Origin: Marchantia polymorpha subsp. ruderalis | Lineage: Eukaryota; Streptophyta; Marchantiopsida; Marchantiales; Marchantiaceae | Assembly: GCA_037833965.1 (NCBI GenBank) | Contig: AP031351.1 | Location: forward strand, 74,501 to 138,500 | Direction of reading: 5' to 3' | DNA: 64,000 nt | Shown: piece after piece, positions 38,698-49,374 of the stretch | Numbering within the stretch: the first letter of the stretch is position 1 | Layout of the letters: every line of letters starts with the position of its first letter | Program-made: the position numbers and the translations under genes | The notes under the pieces: model-generated | The model's database searches: none | What the model was told of the DNA's origin: nothing | The model's input: only the letters and a program-made list of their open reading frames with translations

Positions 38698-40399
38698 CTT
38701 TAAATAAAAATAAAAACAGTAGTTGAGTAGATCAACATGTCATGTATTTGAAAATGGATCATAAGGAAAAGCATTATTCAATACTGATACACAGAGTTTG
38801 AAAAAAAAGAAATAAGTAAAATTTTAGAATTGTTTCAAAAAGATAAAATGTTAAGAACATCATAGGAAAATGTAATTCATATATCAATGACTTAAAAATA
38901 TCACTATATCCACATGGATCAATTACATATCATTTTCAACTAATATATTCAAATTTTCATCTAATTAATAAAATCCTCATATGATTTTTATGCACATCTC
39001 AATATTTTTCAATTACAGCGTATTTATTTTATTTGAAAATTATTTTTTTAGTTTAAGCTGATGAAAGATGGTTAATGAATTGAATTTTTTCTTAAATTTA
39101 AATTTAAAATTAAATTTTTTTAAAATTTTTGATACTAATAATAATAAACTAATAACTCGCTGTGATTAATAAAAAATAAAAATAAAAACTAAATTAACCT
39201 ATTAGAAATTTACTGAATCTAAAAATTTGACAAAGACAACATTTAACAATCAAAAGAATTTGTTTCAAACTTAGGACATATAAATGTATTACATGCAAAA
39301 AGATAAAATTTAATATGTTCAAGATAGTTTTTGACTTTGTTTGACAAGATCAAAGTTTGTTTTCAATCTTTTCATTCAAAATTTGGAAAATATATTATCA
39401 TGTACTGGAAATTTGAACCTTTGAAAAAGATAAAGGAAAAGAATGTGATTAGCTTTAACGTCCAATGTGGATTGTTGCACTATATTGCATGGATTAATGA
39501 TCATCATATTGTAATCTGGAAAAAAAATATTGGTGAATTTATTTTCAGATGACAGCAGAGGTTTATGTATGTTAAACAATGATTAAGTCTATAAATATCA
39601 TAGAAATTTTGTCACAGAAAAATACGAACTTTTCTAACACGTATCTTAATCCGAATATTATATTTATTTGATTAAATTTAATTTTTTTTGAAAAATAATT
39701 GAGTATCAGATTATTATTGGTTATATAATGTCCAAAATTTAGGTAAAAATTCAAACTGTCAAATAAGGAACATCTACAAATCTATTCAACATACATGCAA
39801 ACAATGCAAATTAGAAGTTTTCAATCCCTATTTTGAAGTGCCAATATGCCTTTAAAAATATTTAATATTCCGGTAGGTGAATTTTGTCCAAAAAAGTATT
39901 CAATACATCTGATATGATATTTCTTTCATCAAATCAATCAATCATAAAATAAATATAATTAATGAGTTTTAAATTATGATATTTAGTCCTTATAAAAAAA
40001 CACAATCTAGTAACATGTCTACACATTTAAAAAATTAGTTTAAGTATGATGTCACTTAAAGATTAAAAGGCTAAAACATTTAAAATATAGAACTAAAGTT
40101 TGACTAACTCCATATAAATTATAGTTAAAAAGCTTACATATATATTTCATATTTATCAATCTAATCTAGCAGTTGATTTTTTTTACTAAGAGATAATACA
40201 AATGAGATAATAATTTCATCTCACATTTTAAAGTAATATTTTTACATCTAAATTTTTGTATCAAATTATAAATATCATAGCATAAAAAAAATTAAATTAA
40301 AATCAATTCACTAATTTTTATCAGAAATTCTTAACATTATAACTTGCTATAATAAATAGCTTTCAATATTCCATGGTGATCAACACCATTTTTTTCAAT

Positions 40400-41700
40400 C
40401 AAATCTAGGTGATAAAAAATAGATTTTTTTTGATTGCGTTTACTACCCCTACATATTCAGCTTCCATATAATACTAAGTTGTGCAATTTTGGAAAATAAA
40501 TATTCAACTAATGCATCAATTTTCATATTTAAAAATATATTGAATTGTAGTTTTGCTCTTGTCATGATATTGTTCATAGTCAACATCGAAGTAACTTAGT
40601 AAATATTTGGCATTATGTAATAAGCCATCAAACAGAAAATCATTTTCTTTAATACTTTTAGGGAATTATTAAATACACCACACTTTTTACTAAATACATC
40701 ACACACACCGTGCAGTCCCCATCCGTGCGGTCCTCGCTTGCGCGAGGACTGCACGAACAGAGTCCATTGCCTGCTACTCGCGCACGTGCGGGAGAGCGGA
40801 GGAATAATCTCGTCGGACAAGTGACTCCCCACGAGGGAGCCCCACACACCGCAGACCACACCACACCACACCGGCACACCTGCGACACGATCATACTGCG
40901 GTGCGTGCACAAAAATCATCTCTCACGCAGACGCATTTGCGTGCAGTGTGGTGCGGGGCTGCTTAGCTGGTGGTGGTGTGATCTGCAATGTGTGGTGTAT
41001 TTAGAAAAAAAATGTGGTGTATTTAACAATTCCCTACTTTTAAGTTATCTAAGAATTTATTTCCATTGCAGTTATTTTGAATTTGACGTGTATTGTCTCA
41101 CCTTATTCACAACCAAATCAATATCCAATCTTGGACATATCATCAAATATTGAGTTTGCATATAGCTTTTTCATAGATAAATGATGACATATTTTTCTTT
41201 TCAATGATATCATTTTGACATTGAGCTGCAAAAAGTTTGCATTGACTCCAGATGGAATTTTTACTCTTTTAGAATTTTTCATGTTCAATCTGTCAAACAC
41301 ACATTGTATGTACTTGGCTTGATTTAATTTCAATTTTTTCTTTTATATTTTTTTATAAAAAAACATCCAGAATAATCTTTTGGACTTTAACAAATCCTTC
41401 ATGTTAAATATAAACTTTAGTTATTTTTTGCATCTATTGTTGTCAAAATAAGCATGTCTTACAAAGAAATTACCCTTTGCCAAAATAAGCATGTCATTCA
41501 TATCTAATATTAAAATAACGGAAATGATGATATAATTATTCATCTTCTTCATGCATACACATAAATCATACACACTATGTGATTTTTTTTTCCTTGTTGT
41601 CAAAGAAAATCATACTCCTTTTTCAGTTTGTTATGTTTAATCTATCAAGCCCACGTTGAACATATTTATTGAAAGCTAAAAATAATCATCAATTTCTAAT
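40400..41700 (-). mobile_element. Ty1/copia retrotransposon fossil (RT and RNase H part)
   Basis: Minus-strand frames resemble the end of copia pol: a reverse transcriptase region around 41421-41603 with the block around NDMLILAKG, a following connection region at about 41118-41400 (LNQAKYIQCVFDRLNMKNS), and an RNase H-like part at about 40480-40650 (LLSYFDVDYEQ). The element is broken in many places and very AT-rich, so it is old. It is interrupted by the small inverted-repeat element at 40661-41034. No LTR could be assigned. Confidence 0.75.
40661..41034. mobile_element. MITE, 374 bp, with 8-bp target-site duplication
   Basis: Terminal inverted repeats of about 46 bases: the left end starts GGGAATTATTAAATACACCA; the right end read on the other strand starts GGGAATTGTTAAATACACCA. 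Each carries a second ATACA(T/C)CACAC motif further in. The flanks are an exact 8-bp duplication TACTTTTA (40653-40660 and 41035-41042). The interior is GC-rich, unlike its surroundings, and has its own foldbacks (for example GTCCTCG and CGAGGAC near 40731-40747). The termini agree well and the duplication is perfect, so it is younger than the copia fossil it interrupts. No protein is encoded; hAT-like by duplication length. Confidence 0.88.
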
Positions 41701-41754
41701 GAAAAAGTAATGAATAATCACATGTATTTGATGATATGCATTAGTATTTTAAAC

Positions 41755-42070
41755 CTACTCCGCCCTTGGGACCAAAGTACTCTTCCCAACGGGGAGGGAG
41801 GCCGTCGGCCTCAGGGTCGGTGCTTTTCCTTCAACAACCGTAGTTAAATTTTATGACTGAGTTCATGTTCCGAGGAGCACCGCCACTCTCTCTCTGGTGG
41901 GAGATTCCCGAACCGTCGCAATGTAAGAGTCCAGGCCCTTTGATAGGGTTCGGATTCTAGGCTGCGGGTCCCTGTCACGGGGATTCGTTTCCGTTCCGTG
42001 GCAGGATGTGAAACGTCTCCCGTTGGAGACGGAGAGTCGGCGTGTCCGCCCTTTGAGCAAAAAAGAAAAA
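41755..42070. mobile_element. GC-rich island, possible SINE
   Basis: About 315 bases of GC-rich DNA inside AT-rich sequence, ending in an A-rich tail (AAAAAAGAAAAAAC, about 42058-42071). The motif GGTTCGGATTC near 41948 resembles a polymerase III B box; no clear A box was found. TCCGCCCTT occurs near both ends. It could be a tRNA-derived SINE, an organellar DNA insertion or another short element. The minus-strand ORF across it has no recognised motif. Confidence 0.3.
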
Positions 42071-42079
42071 ACTTACGCT

Positions 42080-42570
42080 ATGAGATATGAGACTAATCTA
42101 ACTAGGAATACGATGAGTATGTACATGCTGAATATACAAAAGATGCATCAACAAATTGTGATATGGATTATAAAATATTTGAAGAATATTCAAAATTTTG
42201 ACTTTTTGTTTGATGGCTTATTAGACAATTTTAATTCTTTCTTAGATTACTTTGATATTGATTGTGTACAAAAATTAGACAAGAGTAAATTTTGAACTAA
42301 ATATGATTTTACATGTGAGAATGGAAAACTATTTAGCAAGATTGCATAGCTTTATCGACAATAAAACTTGAATATGAAGTTGCAGCAGAATAAGCTGGAG
42401 ATGGAGATCACAAAGGATTAATAATAGGATGGAGATGAAAAGCATATTGTCAATCTTCATTATAATTTTTACAATATATGAAATTTTGCTTTAAATCACA
42501 TGATGGATAAGACATTAAAACATATCAATGTCAAGTATGAATTGATGAAAGATACAATTTGATTGGACTT
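42080..42570 (+). mobile_element. Ty1/copia retrotransposon fossil (RNase H part)
   Basis: Plus-strand frames match the region from the end of copia reverse transcriptase into RNase H, with blocks such as IVIWIIKYLKNIQNFDF and a downstream stretch resembling the copia motif TKHIDVKYHFI. It is broken, old and AT-rich. It lies in the opposite orientation to the copia fossil at 40400-41700, with the GC-rich island between them. No LTR could be assigned. Confidence 0.7.
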
Positions 42571-43189
42571 TTGAGCTAGCCAAGATTAAAGTCAAACTCC
42601 TTCCATTTATTGGACAAAAACAGATAGATTTTACCAAAAACTATATTATTATTTTAAATATATTTACATTATATTGTTTGGCTACGGATTAGTTTGAGTT
42701 AGTTTCAGTTTAAATACGTATACAATAAATATTTCTTTCTAGTTTTTCTTGCAAAATAATTTGTATAGCTTATGGAGATTAGGGTCTCCAAGATATGAGA
42801 TAGAAGGAGATTATTATGAGTTAATTCAAGCAATGACTTAATTCAACATAGTTTAACCTTAATTAACTTAAACTTGTTAGACTATCAATTCATAAGAAAG
42901 TTCATAGAAGCTGTAAGTGGCACTTTTTAGAGCTATTCTCAAAAAAGAGTTTGATCTCTTTCAGTGGATGTAGCCCATAGTGATGAATCACATATGCGCA
43001 ATGTCCACTAGATATGAAAGTTAAGTTTTTTTGTGAATTCTTTGAAGAAAAAAACTTGAACACACCATTCAAGTTTTTAAACAATTTTTGATATCAAAAT
43101 TAATAATTTGATATCATGTTTTAAAATACATTGTATGTGCAAAGTATTAACATACTAATTTATCTAGATCTTGTCGCCAATGATCATTG

Positions 43190-43670
43190 AAATTTATGAT
43201 TTGAATTACATAATAGAACATATATGAGCAATGTAAGAAAGCATTATATAAGTATTGCATCTTATCACCTTTTCTTAAGACATGCAAACATTTCACAAAA
43301 TCTCTTAGAAGTAAGCATGTAATTATTGTTGTTCAATTCTTGTTGTTCTTTTATGATTTGGGTTATATCACAGAGCATGTATGAGCAATGAAAGTGAGCA
43401 TTATATAAATATTGCATCTTATCACCTTCCTTAAGAAGTGCAAACATTTCACAAAATCTCTTAGAGCTAAGCATGTATTTTTTGTAGTTCAATTCTTGTT
43501 GTTCTTTTATGATTTGAGTTATATCACAGAGCATGTATAAGCAATGAAAGTGAGCATTATATAACTATTGCATCTTATCAACTTTGCTTAAGACATGCAA
43601 ACATTTCACAAGATATCTTTGAGCTTAAAATGTAGTCATTCTATCTGAATTCTTGTTGTTCTTTTACCTA
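43190..43670. repeat. 157-bp tandem repeat, about three copies
   Basis: The landmark GCATTATATAA starts at 43241, 43398 and 43554, giving a period of 156-157 bases. Copies share TGCAAACATTTCACAA, ATTCTTGTTGTTCTTTTA and TATCACAGAGCATGTAT. On the minus strand the first two units are open and encode a repeated peptide containing CDITQIIKEQQELN and SKRFCEMFA. Confidence 0.9.
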
Positions 43671-43775
43671 GCTTTTACCTTTTTTACATTGTAATTCAGA
43701 TAACAAGCAACTAGAGGAGTCCAGTTCAAGCGTAAGCCTTTGCAGGCTAATACCAGTTTGAAAAATCATTTCACA

Positions 43776-44075
43776 AGTACCATAAAGGTTGTGTACTTTC
43801 AACGGTAGAGGAATAAATTCAAAAGTATGTCAAATTTTACTACATAATAAAAGTTGCACCTTTGTCATACATCATGTAGAATATAAAAAAGAAACAATAT
43901 TTTTTGATTCAATATTGTAGATGTATGATTCTTCATAGAGTTAAATCTTTCTCTTGGATTCAACATGACAATGATCAGAAAAATCAGTCAATAGTTTTCA
44001 AAACATCTCATTTGTCTAAAAAAATCTAAATCCTAAATCATCTTCCACTTCTTTTGCTAGCTGAACAAATCAATT
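43776..44075. repeat. Dispersed repeat A, copy 1
   Basis: About 300 bases similar in the same orientation to 49030-49305. Shared landmarks include AGTACCATAAAGGTTGTGTA, CCTTTGTCATA, and TTGCTAGCTGA at the end. This copy is clearly richer in A and T than its partner. Identity unknown. Confidence 0.8.
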
Positions 44076-44714
44076 AAAAATTTTTGCGCACAATTTTTAT
44101 TTTGTATAACTAAAATTAAAAACATCATAATTTGCATAATTTCAAAATGCTATATCTCAATCCATTCTTCACTGATATATAGATTGTATTAGTCAAGAAT
44201 TGTACTAAAGTCTACAATTATACAAAGTTTCAATATCTACCAACATATACAAAACCTTAATCAACTCTGTACAAATATTTTCCAAAGCTAATTTTTGATA
44301 TGTGTCAAAATCTTTTAAATTGTGACAATCATACCTTTGGCTAAAGTTATGATTTAGAACTGAAATAAAAGCTAAAACATCTCTTTTTCCACTTCATGAT
44401 TAATAAGAATTTTGAAATATATTTTCACTACAAAATTTGCGGTCTCCAAATTCATTATTTTTTAAGAATGACATGTGTATGTACACAAATTGTTTTAAAT
44501 GACTTCTAAGCTATCATACAAGATCATTGTATACGCCAAAGATACAATACTCTCAAACATGCTATCTCCTCTTTTGTTTCATAATGTCAACATCATATGA
44601 CCTTTACTATCATCTTCTTCTGAGAAAAAATTGAATGACAAACTGTTTGCTTTCTATATTGAAGTTTCTACAACAAAATCAAAAATGTGATCTCCAAGCT
44701 TATCGTCACTCCAA

Positions 44715-44940
44715 AGGTTTTTTTATAACTCATTGTGATTATAAAAGACAAGGATCTGTCAATTTATTTCAATATTTCTATGTTTCAAACATACTGTTAC
44801 ATAATTTCTCCACTCATCATTCAAATACAATCATTCATTGACACTCCAAGATGATAATGAAAATTAATTTTCTAATGATGACACAATATCTCACAAAATG
44901 AATTTTCAAATTTGCTTGAAAGTCTATTCAATAATTTTGT
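44715..44940. repeat. Dispersed repeat B, copy 1
   Basis: About 220 bases weakly similar in the same orientation to 48262-48460: both contain TATTTCAA followed by ATACTGTTACATA- or CACCATTTCACACA-type sequence, CACTC, TCATTCAA or TCATCCAA, GACA(C/T)T(C/C)CAAGATG, and a GCTTGA(A/G)AGT end. Identity unknown. Confidence 0.55.
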
Positions 44941-45859
44941 ATGTATAATACTTTAAAAATACCAAAAGAAATGTGATATTTAGATTCAATTTACTTTTAC
45001 TAACATAAACCTTGTAGATGTGACTAATTATTATTATGTAACAACATGCCATTGGTTAACATAAATCTTTCAGTAGTTTTGTTATTCCTAGGTTGAGATG
45101 GCAATATGATTATTGGGATCTTGAAACTTATAAAACTTTCAATTGCCACTATGTCAACTTTAGACTTAATCTAATCAATGAAAATGATATTACTTAGTCT
45201 AATCAATCAAAAGTAAGATGTAGTCAAAGTCTTTTTTTCTTAGAATCCAGATTAAAATGAGAAATAATGTAGTATTATTCAGCCAAAACTTCTGAAGTAT
45301 TCTAATTATTTTGCCAAGACAAGATTTCATAGCTAGATTTGGTGTTAACTAGCTAAACTTAATCAAAGTTAAACTAATGATGATGAACTTTTTGGATAAT
45401 TCTAATAACAACTCACACATACAACTATCGATTTTATAGCTCTTTTTGATAGAAGAATCAATCTAACGTTGACATATGAAAGAATCAACTAAAGTTAATA
45501 TTTAAAATAAAGGATTTGGAAAAATTTGAGATGATATTAAAAATGTATATTCATAGAAAATTTGATGAAAAAGAAACTATGATTGAGTCAAGACAAGTTT
45601 GTTCATCATATGTTTGACAAATTTAACACAACATTTAACATAACATGAATATGTAGTACTTTAGTAGCAACCTTCAAACTTTTTGCAACTCTATGTACAA
45701 CCAATGTCATTGACAAATAAAAGAAGTCATGAATTTTAATCAGTGACAAAGCTATAAACAGTCTCATGTATTTGATGATATCCACAAAGCTTGATATTAT
45801 TCTAGCAATAAACAAGATGAGCAGGTACATATAAAATCCAAGAAATGTGCATTGGAAAA

Positions 45860-46350
45860 AAATAAAATGGATTTTTTTGATCTGAATAATACTAAGAGTT
45901 ATGGTTTATTGTTTGATGAATTAGTAAACAATGCCAAATCTTTGCTAGTCTACATTGCTATTGACTATGGAAAAAATTTAGACAAGAGATAATCTACAAC
46001 TATGTATAAGTTTACAGTTGGTGGTGAATGCATTAGTTGGAGATCTATCTTGGAGAAGTGCGTAGCTCAGTCTACTGAGACTGAGTATGTAGTAGCATCA
46101 AAAGCAAAAAATGAAGCTATTTGGTTGAATAGTTTTATGCTTAGATGAAATTAAAACATTAGGTTGTCAATCTTCATCACTATGATAGCCAAAGCGCGAT
46201 ACATCTTGCTGCAAATCAAATGACGGACAAAAGATGCAACATATTGATATTATTTATCACTTCATCAAACATGCAATTTTGAATAAAAGTAATGAGTTAG
46301 TCAAGATTAACAAAAATTCAATCTTGGTGATACATTGACCAAAATTATAT
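45860..46350 (+). mobile_element. Ty1/copia retrotransposon fossil (RNase H part)
   Basis: Plus-strand frames match copia RNase H: CISWRSILEKCVAQST, the ASKAKNEAIWL block, and DSQSAIHLAANQMTDK. It is broken, with several disruptions, and no flanking LTR could be assigned. It is the best-preserved copia fragment of the three in this block and has the same orientation as the one at 42080-42570. Confidence 0.82.
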
Positions 46351-47029
46351 TTTGGACACATTGTGATACTATGTAGGTTTTGCATGAGAGGCACAAACAA
46401 AGTTCAGTAGCAACTTTTGGTATCTATGTATTTTCTCATTCTATTTTGTTTTGGACACGATTTAGTTCAAGTTAGCTTTGGTGCAAAGAGTGACCTATAT
46501 ATTCTGTTTTGGCCTCGGTTTAGGTCAAGTTAGCTTTGGTGTAAAGAGGGGCTTACGTTAGATTTTGTTCTAGAAATTCCTGCAAAGTAATCATAAAGAT
46601 TATGGAGATTAATGTTCCCATTACATGAGTTAAGAGTAAGATTAATAATGAAAACTCAAATCTTGGATAAAACTATCCCATGGTTTGATACCACTTTCCG
46701 AAGACAAGAAGTAAGATTTGTGCATGTAGTATACAGAGTTGATTATTGTAGCGCGTCAAGAAAAAACCAATAATTTTTTACAATTCAAGATGTTTATGGA
46801 TCCACGCAAAGCAACATTGCAATATTGATCAACCAATGTTTTTTCTTGAAAAAAATTACAAAACATCTCAATTCAAATTTTTAACATGTTAACGTGAAGC
46901 GCATCTTTGGAACATAAATTCTTCTCATTTGTATTTGTTAATTCAAAACTTTGCAATAGTCTATTACTTGAGAAACTTGAAAATATATGTTCATTAAGAC
47001 AAACTTTCAAGCTTTCTTAGAGAATAAAA

Positions 47030-47569
47030 GTAGCATAGAATTATTTGACGTTGATGTAATTTTTGATTTTGATAGCGATATAACTTAGATGATTCGATGA
47101 TTTAGAATTTTCAATAATTTCCACTTAATTGTTGCAAACGATGTAAAATTTTGTAAGATTGTCGATCCACATCTTAGTTGAAATCATGTTAACAATCTCA
47201 ATTTCCAAATTTTTTTATTCAATCTACTGAAATTGAAATTGAAATTGAAATCAATTTTGGATTCAATTTGTTAATGTGAGTTTACGATAAACTTTTCCAG
47301 TAGCATAGAATTATTTGACGTTGATGTAATTTTTGATTTTGATAGCGATGATAACGTAGATGATTCGATGATTTAGAATTTTCAGTAGTTTCCACTTACC
47401 TGTTGCAAACAATTTAAAATTTTGTAAGATTGTCGATCAACATCTGAGTTGAAATCATGTTAACAATCTCAATTTCCAAATTTTTTAATTCAATCTACTG
47501 AAATTGGAATTGAATTTGAAATCAATTTTGGATTCAATTTGTTGATTTTGAGTTTACTGTAAACTCTCT
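47030..47569. repeat. 270-bp tandem repeat, two copies
   Basis: Copies start at 47030 and 47300 with GTAGCATAGAATTATTTGAC and stay closely similar throughout (GATTCGATGATTTAGAATTTTC, cut here to landmarks, and GTTAACAATCTCAATTTCC). They differ mainly by single bases and small indels, so the duplication is fairly recent relative to the rest of the block. Confidence 0.92.
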
Positions 47570-47830
47570 ATACTGCATGTAAGGTCATAATTTCAATCAA
47601 ATTGATATTACGATAAACTTTTCATATTATGCTTAAGGTTATAATTTTAATGGGAATTGATATAAAGGTCAATTTTTGATTCAATTTGTCAATTTTGGAT
47701 TTACTGTAAACTTTCTATACTGCATGTAAGGTCATAATTTCAATCAAATTGATATGAAGGTCAGGTTTTGGTTCAATTTGTTGATTTTGAGTTTACTGTA
47801 AGCTCTTTATATCTGATAAGACTTACTACG
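47560..47830. repeat. Tandem array of about 65-70 bp units
   Basis: Continues from the 270-bp repeat. Units carry GTAAAC(T/C)TTC or CTCTATACTGCATG, TAAGGTCATAATTTCAATC and a GATTCAATTTGTT-type block, with three to four diverged copies. Confidence 0.75.
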
Positions 47831-48261
47831 TGCGATTTCCTTCAACTTTGCTAATCGATGATAACCATACGAATTGAAGATGAATGTCTAAAGCATGTAC
47901 AATAAGTATACTTGATATGGTTTAAATTGATTGCTGCATTATTTGCGGAGCTGTGAAACAAGATGAATGATAGATTTTGGATCTAACACATTAAGTCAGT
48001 AACAATGACACGTACGTATAGTTGAAAGATGTGAAGAATATTGAATTGAATTAGAAATAAATTGTAGGTATCACTTTTTTCCAAGTACATGAATGAATGA
48101 TGACTAAAGAAAACAAGAAGAACCTTGGTGAAAATAGAGCCTGAAGGTTGTGAAAAGCCACTCACTCACTCAAAGACTTACTAGTTCACCTACAAATCAA
48201 CCTCAATGTATAATCTCCGGACTGACTCCCACATATGTTTACCTCAGATGGCTTTGCAATA

Positions 48262-48460
48262 GCTCATCATGATTCTAGAAAGCTACGATTGTTACTCATA
48301 ATTATATTTCAAACACCATTTCACACATTCACTCAATTCATCATCCAAATTTACACATATAGACATTCAAAGATGTTGAAAAACGTCACTATTTCATATA
48401 TGAAAGAACTCTTTACACATGAATTCTCCATACTTGCTTGAGAGTTTATTTCCTACCTCT
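48262..48460. repeat. Dispersed repeat B, copy 2
   Basis: Partner of 44715-44940 in the same orientation. It lies before repeat A copy 2, whereas in the left pair B follows A. Confidence 0.55.
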
Positions 48461-48500
48461 CTAGATATATTACTTAAGAAGTTAACATTGTAACAAATGA

Positions 48501-48660
48501 TAAAGTTGTTTCCCATCAGGCACGAGAGAACACAAAGTGAATATCTCTCTCTTGAAGATGTGGTTCGAGGTGAATGACCAGATGAGTAAAGTTGTTTTCC
48601 ATCAGGCACGAGAGAACACACTGTGAATATCTCTTTCTTGAGAATGTGGTATCAGGTGCG
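48501..48660. repeat. 86-bp tandem repeat, two copies
   Basis: Copies begin at 48501 and 48587 with TAAAGTTGTT and share CCATCAGGCACGAGAGAACA and GTGAATATCTCT. They are nearly identical. Confidence 0.9.
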
Positions 48661-48820
48661 ACAATGATAAATAACATCTAACATAAAAATTTACTCTATA
48701 ATTTTAGTTGATAGCCTGTTGATTAAAACCATGGTTGAATTTGGGATTTTTCACATTTTATTAAAAGCCCGAATTTGCTTTTAAGAAGAATCGGGTTTTT
48801 TCCACTCGTGCTATGAAGTG

Positions 48821-48956
48821 CTTGCTCCTGCAGTGAGCTTCACGGTGACATGAGAGGTAAAGGAATTCATTCGGTTGCGTCAGTAACCGAATTTGAATGT
48901 GATTGGTGCAATAAGAGTACAAACTAAAGGGCCGAGACTGCAACGGCAGGAGCAAG
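48821..48956. repeat. Nested foldback
   Basis: Outer arms CTTGCTCCTGC (48821-48831) and GCAGGAGCAAG (48946-48956) enclose an inner perfect hairpin with arms ATTCGGTT and AACCGAAT (48869-48892). It lies where the AT-rich block ends. It may be the terminus or interior of a short element; no target duplication was found. Confidence 0.65.
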
Positions 48957-49029
48957 TAAAGAAATGGAGAGAGCATCATTGGGAGGAGTCGAAGTTCAAG
49001 GAGAATACTTTGCAGGTTTTAGTTCCACC

Positions 49030-49305
49030 AGTACCATAAAGGTTGTGTAAGTTCAACGGGACAGTAAGAAATCCGAAAGTCTGTCAATTTTATCAGGTTA
49101 TGAAAGTTGCGCCTTTGTCATATGTCATGTACTTCATGAAACAGAAGAATATCATTTAGTTATATGTTGTCATTATATGACTCTTCTTTCACGTGGTTCA
49201 ATATAGCAAGGATCAGAACATTCAGACACTAATTTTCGAAAGTTCGGGTTAGGTTACAATATCACTAAACGACCTTCCCCTGCTATTGCTAGCTGAGCAA
49301 CTAAC
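49030..49305. repeat. Dispersed repeat A, copy 2
   Basis: Partner of 43776-44075, same orientation. It retains more G and C at positions where copy 1 has A or T (for example GAGCAACTAACG against GAACAAATCAAT at the end). Confidence 0.8.
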
Positions 49306-49374
49306 GACGTACCATAGGGTATATATTTTATATTTAGATGGAGGCAGGGGTCGTTACGATGTCATAGAACCCTT

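Larger units (their letters stand above)
35107..48900. other. Very AT-rich, gene-free block with decayed repeats
   Basis: Composition changes abruptly at about 35107 to very AT-rich DNA and returns to normal between about 48800 and 49300. No host gene is visible. Recognisable contents are Ty1/copia fragments on both strands, two inverted-repeat elements, tandem arrays and paired dispersed repeats, each listed separately. Between them (35107-37980, 38710-40560, 42580-43190, 44080-44700, 46350-47020) I see only short, stop-rich frames. The pattern fits old heterochromatin in which methylated cytosines have been lost. Confidence 0.7.

Noticed and set aside
43776-49305. LTR pair of a single retrotransposon (repeat A copies as LTRs)
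   Set aside because: The RNase H remnant lies far from the right copy, the B repeats are in the wrong order, and no primer-binding site or TG...CA ends were seen.
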